Source of the DNA: Colwellia sp.
Lineage (GTDB): Bacteria; Pseudomonadota; Gammaproteobacteria; Enterobacterales; Alteromonadaceae
DNA: 64,000 bases
Direction: 5' to 3'
NCBI GenBank assembly: GCA_013215385.1
Contig: JABSOY010000005.1
Coordinates: 248,001 to 312,000, forward strand
Below, in pieces: positions 15,325 to 27,222 of this stretch. The position numbers and the translations under genes are program-made. Positions within the stretch are counted from its first letter, which is position 1, and each line of letters begins with the position of its first letter. The notes beneath the pieces are model-generated. The model saw only the letters and a program-made list of their open reading frames with translations, did not search any database and was not told where the DNA came from.

Positions 15325-18300
15325 ATGAAATTTATTTTTTGGATTGTATTTTGTTTATCTTCATTACCCAGCTTGGGGAAAGATTATAATGATTTTAATC
15401 AACTCTCAGTTGAAAATGTTGTAGAACTCGTTTCTACAAAAAGTATTTTAAAAGATAAGCAAGGTTACATGTGGTTTGCTACTGAAAACGGTTTAAATCG
15501 TTACGATGGTTATCAGCTGAAAACATTCCGTCATGAGCCCAATAATAACCACTCAATATCAAATAATTGGATTACATTCATATTTGAAACTAGGCAAGGG
15601 GTGTTATGGCTTGGGACTTCAAATAGCGGCATAAATATTTTTGATAAAAAAACTAATTCGTTTCGTAAATTCAAATATTCCCCAACGGATACTTCCACAA
15701 TCACAAAAGGATCTATAAATAATATCTTCCAAGATAGTAACGGTATTATATGGATAGCCACTACCACTGGTTTAAATAAATACGACTCAGACAAAGGGAA
15801 TTTTCAACGCTTTGTTCATCAAGAAAACAAGCCAAACAGCCTAGCTCATAATAATGTTAGTAATATAATAGAAGGAAAGAAAGGTGTTTTATGGCTTTCT
15901 AGTAAAGCAGATGGACTGAATCGGTTTGATACTCAAACAGAAAACTTTACTTATTTTTCGGAAAATAAAGAGTTTAATAACAACTCAGATAATGAAAGTA
16001 ATGCTTTATTAAAAGTATCTTCTGATGAATTTTGGCTCGGAACACCGGCAGGAATAACAGTATTTAACCCGATTATTGAAAAGTTTGTTCACTCATTGGT
16101 TCTTCCAGCAAACCACTTAAAGATTAATAGTCTTTATCAAGACAGTAATAGTGATATATGGATCGGAACCAATAACGGTTTATATCAATATAATATTCAA
16201 TCTAAAACATTTTTACATTATATTGCTGAAGCAACTAATCCCAATAGCCTAAGTAAAAATATTATTTCTTCTATTTATGAAGATGATAATAAAACCCTTT
16301 GGATAGCGACTTGGGATGGAGGGATTAACCGGTTCAATATTGATGGTTACAAGTTCTCTACGGTAAAAAATAATACTCAACTCAGTAATACTCTCAGCGA
16401 AAATATGATTTTTTCTCTGTCTGAATTTCAGGACGATTTATGGATTGGCACCTTCGGTGGAGGGGTTAATATACTAAATAAAAAAACCAAGGTTTTTTCT
16501 TTTTTGAATAACAAAACTTCAGATGAGCATAGTTTAAGTGGTGACTTAGTGCTGTCTGTTTTTCATGAAAAAAATAATATTACTTGGATCGGTACTTCTG
16601 GAGCAGGGCTCAATAAGTACAATCGAAAAAGTGATGAATTTACGGTATTCACAAATAAAAAAGATGATAAGCAAAGTATTAGCAATAACAGCATTTTATC
16701 TATTGATAAAGATAACAACGGAGACCTTTGGTTTGGTACTTGGGGAGGGGGCGTAAATAAATTTGATGAAGCAAGTCAAACTTTTTTACAGTTTAAGCAC
16801 GACGATAATAATACTAGCTCTTTAGCTAATGATATTGTTTGGGACATATATCGCGATAATAAAGATCGACTTTGGTTTGCTACTAATGATGGTTTAAGTC
16901 GTTATGAACCTAAATCAAAAGGGTTTACTAATTTCAAAAGTAATTCAAAAGATAACAACAGCTTAAGTAACAATACCGTACTAACCTTGCATCAGAGTTC
17001 AGATGGAATATTGTGGATTGGTACAGGTGGAGGGCTAAACAAGTACAACGAAAAGAATAAAACATTTACTCATTATCGTGAGACAAATGGCTTAGCCAGT
17101 GACACTGTTTACGGGATATTGGAAGATAATCAAGGATATCTCTGGATAAGCACCAACAAAGGGATTTCGCGCTTTAATCCTCAAACCGAGGTGTTTAAAA
17201 ACTATGATGTGACCGACGGTTTACAAAAAAATGGATTTAATGGCGGTGCATACTTTAAAAGTAAATCTGGTGAATTGTTTTTTGGCGGTACTGATGGATA
17301 TAACCACTTTTATCCTGAAAATATTAAAGACGATACCACTTTGCCTAACATCGTTTTAACCGATTTTAGAGTCCATAATATGCCGGTAAGCCTCAGACAA
17401 AGTGAAACCAATACTACTGAATTTACTATTGATACAGTTATTAATGAATTAAGCGTATTAAACTTAACCCATAACGAAAAACTGATTTCATTTGAATTTT
17501 CCGCTTTACACTTTGCCGAGCCAATAAATAATAAGTACGCTTATATGCTAAAGGGCTTTGATGAAGATTGGGTTTATACCGACGCAAAAAACCGTCGAGC
17601 AACTTATACCAATCTTCCTGCCGGTGATTATGTTTTTCATGTCAAAGCGAGTAACGGTGACGGTTATTGGGATGAACAAGGAAAATCGCTAAAGGTTACC
17701 GTATTACCTGCACCATGGCTTTCTTGGTGGGCGTTCACGCTTTATTTTCTTGCCTGTATTGGCGCATTGGTCACTTATATTTATCGCTTAAATTATCAAC
17801 GTTTAAAAGAGCAAGCGATTAATTTACGTTTAACCCGTGTCGATAAATTAAAAGATGAATTTTTAGCCAATACTTCCCACGAGTTACGTACACCATTAAA
17901 CGGTATTATTGGTTTGGCCGAGTCGTTAATTGACGGTGTCGCAGGCGAGTTACCGGATAAAGCCAATCATGATTTATCTATGGTAGTGGCAAGTGGCAGA
18001 CGTTTGTCTAATTTAGTTAACGATATTTTAGATTTTTCTAAATTAAAAAATCATGGTTTGGAAATTCAGACTAGCGCTATTGATATTAACAGCATGATTG
18101 ATGTGGTTTTTACGCTTTCTCGACCTACGTTGCAAACAAAAAACTTAAGTCTAATTAATAATATACCGAATGATTTCCCGATGGTGAAAGCCGATGAAGA
18201 TCGTTTGCAACAGATCCTTTTTAATCTTATTGGTAATGCAATTAAATTTACTCAATCAGGCTCTATTACTATCTCGGCACATTTAGTTGGCAATAGTGAA

Positions 18301-21300
18301 AATAATGAACAAGAATTTGTTTGTGTAGATATTACCGATACTGGCATCGGGATAGCGATTGAGAATATTACAACTATTTTTGAATCATTTGAACAAGTCA
18401 GTGGTAATGAAGCCCGAAGTGAAAGTGGTACAGGTCTAGGTTTAGCGGTAACCAAACAACTTGTTGAACTACACGGGGGTAAAGTCACTGTCAGTTCAAA
18501 GCCTAACATAGGCAGTACTTTTAGCTTTACTTTACCGATTTATGTAATCGATGATAGCGAGGAAAATGAATTTTCGAGTACTATAAACGGTATTAGTGAA
18601 CGCACTAAGCAGCAATTGTCTCGGTTACAGACGTTAGATGACACCGTGGACTATTTCCCTGTTGAAGAGAGCGAAAATAGCTACCTTGTAGACGAAAATA
18701 GAAACGCAAAAAATCGTGACTTTAGGGTGTTAATTGTCGATGACGATCCTATTAACAGGCAAGTACTTAATAACCATTTATTTCCCCTTGATTATACGTT
18801 ATTCCAAGCCAGTGGCGGTGAGGAAGCATTAAACATTATTAGTAAAGCGAGCGAAGGATTAGCGGATGGAGAGCGTCCGTTTGATTTGATCTTACTCGAT
18901 ATTATGATGCCCAAAGTCTCTGGTTATGAAGTATGTAGAAAACTTCGTGAAAAATATTCAGTAAATGAATTACCGGTAATTTTCTTGACGGCTAAAAATC
19001 AAGTTGTCGATTTAGTTGAAAGCTTCTCGTCTGGCGGTAACGATTACCTAACCAAACCTATTTCAAAGCATGAGCTTTTATCTCGGGTAGAAACTCACCT
19101 AAAATTATTGGATATCAACCGTAGTTTAGAACAAAAAGTGGCTGAACGTACCGAAGAGCTTGAACATGCCATGCAAGCTAAAAGTGAATTTTTAGCGAAA
19201 ATGAGTCATGAAATTCGCACGCCGATGAATGCGATTATAGGATTAGGCTATTTAACTCTAAAAACTGATTTAGATAGAAATCAAAAGGATTTAATAGAAA
19301 AAACCCAAGATGCTTCGCAAGCGTTATTAGGCTTGATTAACGACATTCTCGATTTCTCTAAAATTGAAGCCGGTAAGATGACAATAGAGTCTGTGACAAT
19401 GAATATGGGTGGATTGATTAAGAAAACGAATAATATTTGTGCGTTACGTGCCCATGCGAAAAATTTAGAACTCATTGTTAAAGTGCACAGTAATGTACCC
19501 AAGCAAATAAAGTCTGATCCAATACGTTTACAGCAAATTCTCGTTAACCTGGTCAGTAATGCAATTAAATTTACTGACCAAGGCCACATTCTTATAGAAG
19601 TAGGTTTAGCTGACAAGCAAGTAGTGGATGTAGGCAGCAAGCAATTAACCTTAGAATTTAGTGTCACAGATACTGGTATTGGCTTGGCTGAGTCGACAAT
19701 GAGCAACCTCTTCCAGTCTTTCACTCAGGCCGATAGTTCAATTACGCGAAAATTTGGAGGTACAGGCTTAGGTTTATCCATTTGTAAGGAGCTTAGCGGC
19801 TTAATGGGCGGTGAAGTTTGGGTTGAGAGTAAATTAGGTGAAGGCAGTAAATTTAGTTTTAATATCGTTTGTGAAGAAGTTATTTCACCTATTAACGATA
19901 TAACTAATACTTCAGCAATTAAAGGCTTGAATGTCTTAGTTGTTGACGATAATAAACTTTGTCTGAATGTTATTACAGAATTATTACAAGAATTTGATTG
20001 TGAAATTACCGCTGCTGACAGTGCCAAAACTGCACTAAATTTGTTATCCGAAACCAAGAAAAATAATCAAGCCTTTGATTTGGTGATAACTGATTGGCGG
20101 ATGCCAAAAATGGATGGCATAGCATTTGCAAAAGCCATTCAAAGCGATACCAATCAATACGATATTCGAGCCGTATTAATGGTAACCGCCTTTGATAAAA
20201 ATGACGTTATGCCATTAGCCCATTCTGCTGGTATTGACGGCTTCTTAGAAAAACCAGTAAATGCAACTTTGCTGCTTGAGTCGATGATGGATGTGCTGAA
20301 AATTGATCCCGATGAAGACTTCTATAGTATGAAAAATGCCAGCTTAATGGATTTTTCAACGGCGGACATATTATTGGTTGAAGACAACGAACTAAATCAA
20401 CAAGTCGTGCTAGGGTTTTTAGAAGATACCAAAGCAAAAGTTGACGTTGCCAATAATGGTTTGGTTGCGTTAGAAAAACTTGCTGACAAAAATTATGATC
20501 TTGTGCTAATGGATATACAAATGCCTGAAATGGATGGAGTAACCGCGACACAAGAAATTCGGAAACAAGCTAAGTATAAGGATTTACCGATTATTGCTAT
20601 GACCGCGCATGCGATGCCCGACGAGCTTAACAAGTGTTTAGAAGCGGGCATGAATGAATACTTTACTAAGCCTATCGATCCCAATGCTTTATTTAGCTTA
20701 ATGGCAAGATATTTAAGTGATAAAACTCATGGTATTCAACGAGAAACAGATGTATCTGAATTAACAATTGTTGAGCTTGAAAAACCATTGATGGAGCGTA
20801 TTACCGATTTAGGTTGCTTAGATAGTGAGAAAGCATTGGCGGCAATGGGTGGACGTAATCACATATATGAAAAACTTGTCATAGATTTTTGTGCTACTAC
20901 TCAAGGATTTAATAAGCAAGTTCAGCAAGTCTATCAGGATAAAGACTTTGAAACCTTATATCGTATAGTACATTCTTTTAGATCTAATTCAGCTTACATA
21001 GGAGCACAGCGCTTAACTGAACTTTCGGCTGAATTAGAGCGTGCGATAACCACGCAACCCGAAACTATATTTTCTCTTCTTGATGCATTCACGGCTGAAC
21101 ATCAGCGAATACTTGACATTCTAGCCCATCTTACAGAAGTAAAAGATGCTAGGCTTGATAACGCACCCGCTAGTGAACCCGTTAACAAAGAGCTACTGAT
21201 AGTGCTGCTAAACTCTATTATTCATTTACTTGAACAAGAAGATGCAGAAGCAGAAGACTTACTACCGCAGTTACAAGAATTCACTAAAGGCACTGAGCAT

Positions 21301-21399
21301 AGTGAAAAGGCTGAGACCATTGTTGAGTTAGTTGAAGATATTGAATATGCTAGTGCTATAAAAAATATTACTCGTTTAAAAAATAAACTGCTCGCATAG
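15325..21399 (+). CDS. Giant hybrid two-component sensor with two kinase cores, three receivers and HPt
   Basis: 2024 residues. Order: signal peptide (1-19); periplasmic propeller of many WxGT..GGLN-type repeats (about 25-690); Y_Y_Y domain (about 710-790); helix (about 800-820); HisKA-1 with His852 ([12 protein letters not shown]) and ATPase; receiver 1 with Asp1192; coiled coil; HisKA-2 with His1295 ([12 protein letters not shown]) and ATPase; receiver 2 with Asp1590; receiver 3 with Asp1730; HPt with His1883 ([15 protein letters not shown]). Propeller/Y_Y_Y sensors commonly respond to polysaccharide breakdown products, but ligand here is unknown. It lacks the AraC output domain of Bacteroidetes versions, so phosphate must pass on, probably to the next gene. 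Confidence 0.95.
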   Translation: MKFIFWIVFCLSSLPSLGKDYNDFNQLSVENVVELVSTKSILKDKQGYMWFATENGLNRYDGYQLKTFRHEPNNNHSISNNWITFIFETRQGVLWLGTSNSGINIFDKKTNSFRKFKYSPTDTSTITKGSINNIFQDSNGIIWIATTTGLNKYDSDKGNFQRFVHQENKPNSLAHNNVSNIIEGKKGVLWLSSKADGLNRFDTQTENFTYFSENKEFNNNSDNESNALLKVSSDEFWLGTPAGITVFNPIIEKFVHSLVLPANHLKINSLYQDSNSDIWIGTNNGLYQYNIQSKTFLHYIAEATNPNSLSKNIISSIYEDDNKTLWIATWDGGINRFNIDGYKFSTVKNNTQLSNTLSENMIFSLSEFQDDLWIGTFGGGVNILNKKTKVFSFLNNKTSDEHSLSGDLVLSVFHEKNNITWIGTSGAGLNKYNRKSDEFTVFTNKKDDKQSISNNSILSIDKDNNGDLWFGTWGGGVNKFDEASQTFLQFKHDDNNTSSLANDIVWDIYRDNKDRLWFATNDGLSRYEPKSKGFTNFKSNSKDNNSLSNNTVLTLHQSSDGILWIGTGGGLNKYNEKNKTFTHYRETNGLASDTVYGILEDNQGYLWISTNKGISRFNPQTEVFKNYDVTDGLQKNGFNGGAYFKSKSGELFFGGTDGYNHFYPENIKDDTTLPNIVLTDFRVHNMPVSLRQSETNTTEFTIDTVINELSVLNLTHNEKLISFEFSALHFAEPINNKYAYMLKGFDEDWVYTDAKNRRATYTNLPAGDYVFHVKASNGDGYWDEQGKSLKVTVLPAPWLSWWAFTLYFLACIGALVTYIYRLNYQRLKEQAINLRLTRVDKLKDEFLANTSHELRTPLNGIIGLAESLIDGVAGELPDKANHDLSMVVASGRRLSNLVNDILDFSKLKNHGLEIQTSAIDINSMIDVVFTLSRPTLQTKNLSLINNIPNDFPMVKADEDRLQQILFNLIGNAIKFTQSGSITISAHLVGNSENNEQEFVCVDITDTGIGIAIENITTIFESFEQVSGNEARSESGTGLGLAVTKQLVELHGGKVTVSSKPNIGSTFSFTLPIYVIDDSEENEFSSTINGISERTKQQLSRLQTLDDTVDYFPVEESENSYLVDENRNAKNRDFRVLIVDDDPINRQVLNNHLFPLDYTLFQASGGEEALNIISKASEGLADGERPFDLILLDIMMPKVSGYEVCRKLREKYSVNELPVIFLTAKNQVVDLVESFSSGGNDYLTKPISKHELLSRVETHLKLLDINRSLEQKVAERTEELEHAMQAKSEFLAKMSHEIRTPMNAIIGLGYLTLKTDLDRNQKDLIEKTQDASQALLGLINDILDFSKIEAGKMTIESVTMNMGGLIKKTNNICALRAHAKNLELIVKVHSNVPKQIKSDPIRLQQILVNLVSNAIKFTDQGHILIEVGLADKQVVDVGSKQLTLEFSVTDTGIGLAESTMSNLFQSFTQADSSITRKFGGTGLGLSICKELSGLMGGEVWVESKLGEGSKFSFNIVCEEVISPINDITNTSAIKGLNVLVVDDNKLCLNVITELLQEFDCEITAADSAKTALNLLSETKKNNQAFDLVITDWRMPKMDGIAFAKAIQSDTNQYDIRAVLMVTAFDKNDVMPLAHSAGIDGFLEKPVNATLLLESMMDVLKIDPDEDFYSMKNASLMDFSTADILLVEDNELNQQVVLGFLEDTKAKVDVANNGLVALEKLADKNYDLVLMDIQMPEMDGVTATQEIRKQAKYKDLPIIAMTAHAMPDELNKCLEAGMNEYFTKPIDPNALFSLMARYLSDKTHGIQRETDVSELTIVELEKPLMERITDLGCLDSEKALAAMGGRNHIYEKLVIDFCATTQGFNKQVQQVYQDKDFETLYRIVHSFRSNSAYIGAQRLTELSAELERAITTQPETIFSLLDAFTAEHQRILDILAHLTEVKDARLDNAPASEPVNKELLIVLLNSIIHLLEQEDAEAEDLLPQLQEFTKGTEHSEKAETIVELVEDIEYASAIKNITRLKNKLLA

Positions 21400-21471
21400 T
21401 TCAACCTTAGCCTGACAGCTAAAGTAAATAATCTAACTCCAATAAAAAATATAAGATGTTACTGGCGACTA

Positions 21472-22383
21472 ATGAAAACTTTAGACCAAACAATTTTAAT
21501 TGTTGATGACGACAAGCCTAACCGTAAAATGCTCAAGGAATTATTGCAAGAGCAGGCAAAAATTATATTTGCTAAAAACGGTGAACAGGCGAAAAAACTT
21601 GCCCGAAAGCATCATCCTGATCTTATTTTGATGGATGTGATCATGCCTGATCTTTCAGGTTTTGATGTCATAGATACCTTAAAAAACGATGCTGAAACCA
21701 TGAATATATCAGTCATTTTTATCACAGGCCTGGCCAACGATGACGATGAAGCACGAGGTTTTGATCTCGGGGGCTGTGATTATATCTATAAGCCTTTTAA
21801 GTCTAATATCGTGATTGCACGAGTCATGATGCATTTGGAGCTTATTCGTCAGCGAAAATTGTTAGATGAGATAGCCCATATTGACGCTTTAACTGGGGTC
21901 AATAACCGTCGTAAAATGGACATCGTTTTAGCCGAAGAAGTCGATGTAAATAAACAGGAAAATACCAGCTTAGTCGTTGCTATTATTGATATTGATTTCT
22001 TCAAGCAATTTAACGACAACTATGGTCATGGTGCGGGAGATGTAGCCTTAAGACAAGTCGGGCAGGCATTGTGTGAAGTTTGTCAACGTCCTCGAGACTT
22101 TGTTGCCCGCTATGGTGGTGAGGAGTTTGTGGTTATATTGCCTGACTGTGATCAAGTTAACGCTGAAAATATACTTAATAATCTTACTCAAGCAATTGAT
22201 GATAAAATGATTAGGCATGAGTTCTCTAGTATATCAAAATTACTCACCATTAGTATTGGCGCAATTGTGGTTAAATCGTCAGTATCATCGTCGGTGGCTA
22301 ATATAATGAAACAAGCTGACAGCTTATTATATCAAGCCAAAAATAATGGTCGGGATCAATGGAGTATTGCAAATTTAATTTAG
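21472..22383 (+). CDS. Response regulator with GGDEF diguanylate cyclase domain
   Basis: 303 residues. The receiver (1-120) has VDDDKPNRK, phospho-acceptor Asp in LILMDVIMPD, and Lys in YIYKPF. The GGDEF domain (about 135-300) starts DALTGVNNRRKMD and has the active-site loop RYGGEEFVVILP. GGEEF is the catalytically competent form, so it should make cyclic-di-GMP on phosphorylation. There is no obvious RxxD inhibitory site (KNGRD is elsewhere). It begins 72 nt after the giant hybrid sensor and is the natural recipient of its HPt phosphate. Confidence 0.94.
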   Translation: MKTLDQTILIVDDDKPNRKMLKELLQEQAKIIFAKNGEQAKKLARKHHPDLILMDVIMPDLSGFDVIDTLKNDAETMNISVIFITGLANDDDEARGFDLGGCDYIYKPFKSNIVIARVMMHLELIRQRKLLDEIAHIDALTGVNNRRKMDIVLAEEVDVNKQENTSLVVAIIDIDFFKQFNDNYGHGAGDVALRQVGQALCEVCQRPRDFVARYGGEEFVVILPDCDQVNAENILNNLTQAIDDKMIRHEFSSISKLLTISIGAIVVKSSVSSSVANIMKQADSLLYQAKNNGRDQWSIANLI

Positions 22384-22458
22384 AAACTCTGCCTGAACAT
22401 TACCTTTAATCCAATATTTTACTAAGCTTAGTGCAATGTAATTAAACAGGATTGACCT

Positions 22459-23925
22459 TTGCCTAATTCAAGTAACAATCTATCTACTCATAAAGAAACC
22501 TCAGAAACTCAGCAGTATATCCGCCAGCTTGAGCAAGAACTCGAAGAAAGAAAACGCGCGGAAAAGCTACAACATGCCCTGTTTAAAATAGCCTCAATCG
22601 GTTACGACAATAATGATTTAAGTGCATTTTATGAAGAAGTTCATAAAATTATTTACGACTTAATATACGCAAAAAACTTCTTTATTGCCTTGTACGATGA
22701 AGAAAGCCAAAGTATTACCATCCCCTATTTTATTGACGAAAAAGATCAGCAGGGCTTCAAAGATAAAGTTTTACCTATTGGCAAAGGAGTAACGTCTTAT
22801 GTTTTAAGGACCAAAAAAGCGCAATTATTAAGTATTGCACAAGTAAATACACTTATTGATAACGGAGATATTGACGAGGTGCTGGGCTCTGCCGATTTTA
22901 AATCATGGATGGGGGCACCGATGATCTCAGCCAATTTTTTACATGGTTTGATTGTTGTACAAAGTTATGATGAAAATATTATTTATACGGATGATGATCT
23001 AAAGCTACTTAACTTTGTTGCTAAGCATGTCGCTAATGCGATTGAAACCGTAGTGAATACTATTCAGCGCAAAGAATCTCAATTAAAAATGGCAAAACAA
23101 CATAGGTTATTGGAGCAAAAAAATAGCGATTTGAACCATGTAATAGAACAACTAAAAGCTACCCAAAAAGAATTAATACAAAAGGAAAAAATGGCATCTT
23201 TAGGCGGACTTGTCGCCGGTATTGCTCATGAAATTAATACACCACTCGGTATTTGTGTGACAGGCGTCAGCCATCTACAAGAAGAGTATCGAATCATTAA
23301 ACAGGCAGTTGAAAGTAATACATTAACAGAGGAAAAGTTAATGGATTTCTTTGAGGACATTGAAGAAGTTCTTACCATTTTAGCAACTAATACTCAACGC
23401 GGTGCTTCATTAGTCAATAGCTTTAAGCAAGTAGCAGTAGACCAGTCTTCGAATGAAATCAGAAAAATAAACTTTCACCAATATCTCGATGAAGTTATTT
23501 TATCACTTAGGCCCACTTTAAAGAGGACACAAATTACCATTAAGGTCGATTGCGATGCGACCTTGGCTATTTCTGTAGATGCAGGAGCTATATCACAAAT
23601 ATTCACTAATCTCATTCTAAACTCGGTTAAGCACGGTTTCAGTCAAACCGCTAAAGGCTCAATACTCATTGAGGCCTATGAAAAAAATAATAATATAATT
23701 CTTCGGTATCGGGATGATGGTATTGGTATTGACGATAAAGCTTTAGGACTTTTATTTGAGCCTTTTTATACGACAAAACGTGGGGAAGGCGGCAGTGGTT
23801 TAGGGACCCATTTAGTCTATAATTTAGTAACTGGTTCACTGAAAGGAAAAATAACCGTTAAAAGCCAAGTCGGTAAAGGTTTAGCTTATTTGATTAAATT
23901 TCCTATTACAGGAGATAAATGTTAG
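22459..23925 (+). CDS. Soluble GAF-domain sensor histidine kinase
   Basis: 488 residues, TTG start with an AGGA ribosome site. A short coiled coil (QYIRQLEQELEERKRAEKLQ) leads to a GAF domain (about 45-195), then a second coiled coil. HisKA carries KMASLGGLVAGIAHEINTPL and the ATPase carries NLILNSVKHGF, RDDGIGID and GGSGLGTHLVYNLV. No membrane segment is present, so it senses a cytoplasmic signal. It follows the GGDEF regulator by 75 nt and probably forms a three-gene signalling operon with it and the hybrid sensor. The 3' end overlaps convergent degS by 4 nt. Confidence 0.92.
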   Translation: MPNSSNNLSTHKETSETQQYIRQLEQELEERKRAEKLQHALFKIASIGYDNNDLSAFYEEVHKIIYDLIYAKNFFIALYDEESQSITIPYFIDEKDQQGFKDKVLPIGKGVTSYVLRTKKAQLLSIAQVNTLIDNGDIDEVLGSADFKSWMGAPMISANFLHGLIVVQSYDENIIYTDDDLKLLNFVAKHVANAIETVVNTIQRKESQLKMAKQHRLLEQKNSDLNHVIEQLKATQKELIQKEKMASLGGLVAGIAHEINTPLGICVTGVSHLQEEYRIIKQAVESNTLTEEKLMDFFEDIEEVLTILATNTQRGASLVNSFKQVAVDQSSNEIRKINFHQYLDEVILSLRPTLKRTQITIKVDCDATLAISVDAGAISQIFTNLILNSVKHGFSQTAKGSILIEAYEKNNNIILRYRDDGIGIDDKALGLLFEPFYTTKRGEGGSGLGTHLVYNLVTGSLKGKITVKSQVGKGLAYLIKFPITGDKC

Positions 23926-24974
23926 TTGTTTCTCTTTTCAACTATGGTAACAGGAAGCTCTAATTGTTGCTTGTCTCTTAATAGTTTAAAAGACAAAGTG
24001 GTACCAGGTAGAGTGTCCGCTACGATGTCTAATGCATGAGTAAATGAAGTAATAGTAACTTCATTGATTTGATAGACAATATCATTTGCTTTAAGACCCG
24101 CTTTTTTGGCTGGACTATGTTCAGCGACACTGCCAATAGTAAAACCTTTTATTGTGTCTTGTAGTGAATGTACCGTAACACCTAAATAGCCACGTATGAC
24201 TCGACCATTAGCGATTATTTTACGCATCACTTTATGTGCAAGTGTGTAAGGAACAGCAAAAAATATTCCTTGAATCCTATTATTATTATTACTCGTATAT
24301 TTCTTTGAGTTAATCCCGACAAGTTCACCGTTAGTATTAATAAGCGCACCACCAGAGTTCCCCTCATTAATCGCCGCGTCCATTTGCAGTAACTCCAGAT
24401 AATTGATAACACTTAAACCACTACGACCGGTTGCGCTTATTACGCCTTGGGTAACAGTTTGGCCTAAATTAAACGGATTACCGATCGCTAGTACTACATC
24501 TCCAGCTAAAGACTGCAAGTTAGCTCTCTGGGGGATAACGGGTAAGTTAGTTGTTTCAACTTTCAATACGGCTAAATCGGTCTCATTATCAAAGCCGATT
24601 AATTCAGCCGAAAAATGTTGGCCATTTTGTAATAATACCGTAATTAAATCGGCATCTTCTACCACATGATAATTGGTCAAAAGGTAGCCCGCTGCATCCA
24701 TAATAACCCCTGAACCTAAACGAGTGGGTCTTCTCGCATTAGTGCCATATTTTGGGCTTGATGTAATTTCTTCCGAATAAATATTTACCACCGAAGGGCT
24801 AGCAATACTTACCGCTCTAGCATAAGACAAAGCTTGCTGCGGGGCTGAGCTATTTTCAAGTACTTGTAGGGTATTAGTGCGCCACTCGGGTATTAACAGT
24901 AGTAAAACTACAGCTATCATCACACCATAACTGGCTGGACGTACAATGTATTTTAGTAGATTGATTATTTTCAA
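23922..24974 (-). CDS. degS: Periplasmic serine protease DegS
   Basis: 350 residues: one N-terminal membrane anchor (about 11-29), a trypsin-like domain and a single PDZ domain. The triad is visible as His (LLTNYHVVEDAD), Asp (NETDLAVLKVE) and Ser (INEGNSGGALIN). One PDZ domain plus an uncleaved anchor separates DegS from DegP/Q. In gammaproteobacteria DegS is activated by unfolded outer-membrane porins and makes the first cut in RseA, releasing sigma-E. It lies downstream of degQ on the same strand, the usual order, but an intrinsic terminator separates them. Confidence 0.95.
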   Translation of the reverse strand: MKIINLLKYIVRPASYGVMIAVVLLLLIPEWRTNTLQVLENSSAPQQALSYARAVSIASPSVVNIYSEEITSSPKYGTNARRPTRLGSGVIMDAAGYLLTNYHVVEDADLITVLLQNGQHFSAELIGFDNETDLAVLKVETTNLPVIPQRANLQSLAGDVVLAIGNPFNLGQTVTQGVISATGRSGLSVINYLELLQMDAAINEGNSGGALINTNGELVGINSKKYTSNNNNRIQGIFFAVPYTLAHKVMRKIIANGRVIRGYLGVTVHSLQDTIKGFTIGSVAEHSPAKKAGLKANDIVYQINEVTITSFTHALDIVADTLPGTTLSFKLLRDKQQLELPVTIVEKRNN

Positions 24975-25062
24975 AATAAACTTTTATTATAGAATTTTAT
25001 ACAAGGAAGAATAGCATAAATAATTCTAGGCAACTTATAGTTTAACAACATTTTTTAACAAT

Positions 25063-25086
25063 AAAAAAGGCTCCTAAGGAGCCTTT
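25063..25086 (-). terminator. Intrinsic terminator after degQ
   Basis: AAAGGCTCC pairs perfectly with GGAGCCTTT around a three-base loop, with a six-base T-run on the minus strand. It sits between degQ and degS and limits read-through into degS. Confidence 0.9.
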
Positions 25087-25133
25087 GTTTAATAGATTTT
25101 TAGCCGTTGAACGTTTTATTAGACATCATTTTA

Positions 25134-26489
25134 CTATCTAATCATTAAAAATAATGTGTTGTTTCCTCTCATCACATTCAAAGCAAAAACACCTTTGTTA
25201 TCATTTAAGTAACTGCGTAATTCGCCTATGCTTTTAATACCCGTGCGATTGATACCAGTGATCACATCTCCTGCTTTTAAACCTACTATAGCGGCGGGAC
25301 TATCTTCTTCTACTGATTTTATATTAATCCCTAGACTATTGGCATTATTTTCAAGTTCAGCACCATCAAGCATTCTATGAATACTGGCAGCTTCAATTTT
25401 AGCTGTTTCAGCCTTCTTTAAGGTCACGTCATAGTTGATTAAAGAGCCATCTTTTTTGATCACCGAAAGCTGCACGTTCTTACCTGCGCCAATCGAGCCT
25501 ATTTTACCACGAATTTGAGCAAAAGTTTTCACCATTTTACCATTTACTTTTACTATAACATCTCCGGCTTCAATGCCTGCATCAGCAGCTGCTGAATTAG
25601 GCTCAACTTGCTCAATAAAGCCACCTTGACTTGACTCTAACTCTAAAGCTTTAGCAATTTCACTATTGACACTACGACCATAAATGCCTAGTTTTCCACG
25701 ACGAACTTCGCCAAACTCAATAATTTGTTTTACCAAGTTGTCGACCATATTACTAGGGATAGCAAAACCAATACCAACATTACCGCCATTAGGACCTAAT
25801 ATCGCGGTATTAATGCCGACAAGTTCACCGCGTAAATTAATTAATGCGCCACCAGAATTACCACTATTTATCGCGGCATCCGTTTGAATAAAATCTTCAT
25901 AATTTTGGCTGTTTAATCCACTACGACCTAATGCACTGATGATGCCAGAGGTAACAGTTTGTCCTAAACCAAAAGGGCTACCAATAGCGACCGCAAAATC
26001 ACCCACTCGTATGCTGTCAGAATCAGCCAGTTTTACTTCGGTTAAGTTTGCTGCGTCAATTTGTAATAACGCTATATCACTGTTTTCATCAGCACCAATT
26101 TTCTTTGCTTTAATTTGGCGACCATCTTTTAGCGTAATTTGAATTTCATCTGCTTCGCTTATTACATGATTATTAGTAACGATGTAACCTTTCTCAGCAT
26201 TAATAATTACACCTGAACCTAGACCACGAAATTCCCTTTGTCTCGGTTGACCTTGATTTGGATTACCAAAGAAAAATTTAAAGGCGTCAGGAATTTTTTG
26301 TTTTTCAGCATGGGTTCCCGTCACCGAAATTAATACGACACCAGGCGTAACCTTAGCTAGCATTGGCGCTAAGCTTGGCAGTTGTTGACCGCCAACGGAA
26401 AAAGGTAAGTTCGCTTGGACAGGTAAACTGGCAAAGGCAACAGAACAGGAAAGTAAGATACTTGTAGTTAACACAGACAGTTTTTTCAT
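25134..26489 (-). CDS. degQ: Periplasmic protease/chaperone DegQ (DegP/HtrA family)
   Basis: 451 residues: a cleavable signal peptide (about 1-26, ending VQANL), a trypsin-like domain with His (VTNNHVISEAD), Asp (SDIALLQID) and Ser (INSGNSGGALIN), then two PDZ domains (about 260-350 and 370-451). Two PDZ domains and a shortish LA loop fit DegQ better than DegP. It degrades and refolds misfolded envelope proteins. The tandem with degS supports the call. The choice between DegP and DegQ rests on loop length and context. Confidence 0.92.
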   Translation of the reverse strand: MKKLSVLTTSILLSCSVAFASLPVQANLPFSVGGQQLPSLAPMLAKVTPGVVLISVTGTHAEKQKIPDAFKFFFGNPNQGQPRQREFRGLGSGVIINAEKGYIVTNNHVISEADEIQITLKDGRQIKAKKIGADENSDIALLQIDAANLTEVKLADSDSIRVGDFAVAIGSPFGLGQTVTSGIISALGRSGLNSQNYEDFIQTDAAINSGNSGGALINLRGELVGINTAILGPNGGNVGIGFAIPSNMVDNLVKQIIEFGEVRRGKLGIYGRSVNSEIAKALELESSQGGFIEQVEPNSAAADAGIEAGDVIVKVNGKMVKTFAQIRGKIGSIGAGKNVQLSVIKKDGSLINYDVTLKKAETAKIEAASIHRMLDGAELENNANSLGINIKSVEEDSPAAIVGLKAGDVITGINRTGIKSIGELRSYLNDNKGVFALNVMRGNNTLFLMIR

Positions 26490-26580
26490 AAATGAGATAA
26501 CCTCTTTCTAAACATAATAATTAATGTAACTTTCGTACCTAATTAGAGACCTACACTTTATCCGTTAGTTCCCTTATCCG

Positions 26581-27036
26581 TCAGTCTACACTTGTAACAC
26601 TTTGTTTCTTGTCAGTAAAAAGACCGCTGGCTTCATTTGAATAATCAAGTGGAGGTTCGGTGATTACCGCTTCGTCTTTTCTTTCGTTGCGGTTATGACG
26701 CAAGGCGACGGTTTGCGCTAGTTGTTCTTGTGTCTCTTTAGAAAAGAATGGCATACCGTCAACTTCGACAGGTGTTGCTTGATTAAGTAACTGCGTACTT
26801 TTTTCCATTTGCTTCATGGCGTTTTGACAAGTGCTATTCATTTGTTCAAGGAGTCTTTTTGAATCATCTAAATGTTCGGCAACGTCGAGTTTATATTGCG
26901 CTAAATTTGCTTCACTATGATTTACCTGTTCACTCAGTTTCTGATTGTCTTTTACTGACGCAGATAAAAAGCGGCTCACGAAAAAGCCAATTGCGGCACC
27001 AACTAATAAAAGAATAATTGCTAAAACTACATCCAT
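26581..27036 (-). CDS. zapG: Z-ring-associated protein ZapG (YhcB, DUF1043)
   Basis: 151 residues: an N-terminal transmembrane helix (MDVVLAIILLLVGAAIGFFV), then a cytoplasmic coiled coil (about 30-85), then a low-complexity tail. This is the YhcB/ZapG layout. The protein links cell-envelope synthesis and division in gammaproteobacteria. It sits divergently from zapE and beside degQ-degS, a gene order conserved in this class. The helical part carries the typical NLAQYKLDVAEHLDDSKRLL stretch. Confidence 0.9.
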   Translation of the reverse strand: MDVVLAIILLLVGAAIGFFVSRFLSASVKDNQKLSEQVNHSEANLAQYKLDVAEHLDDSKRLLEQMNSTCQNAMKQMEKSTQLLNQATPVEVDGMPFFSKETQEQLAQTVALRHNRNERKDEAVITEPPLDYSNEASGLFTDKKQSVTSVD

Positions 27037-27222
27037 AATCTGAAACCCTCGTTGTATTCGATAAATTAATGAAAATATAGAAAACTATTTCATTAGGTCT
27101 TGGTATAATAGCGCTTCTATTCACGCTTACCTAATGAATATGATTGCGAATTTGTAATTTTCAAGTAAATATTACTTTAGTCGCTAAAAGGCATAGTAAA
27201 ACAAAATATAAGTGACCGTAAA

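Noticed and set aside
24403-26142. Several plus-strand ORFs inside degS and degQ
   Set aside because: All are antisense to clear protease genes, lack ribosome sites and have Pro/Ser-rich shadow composition.
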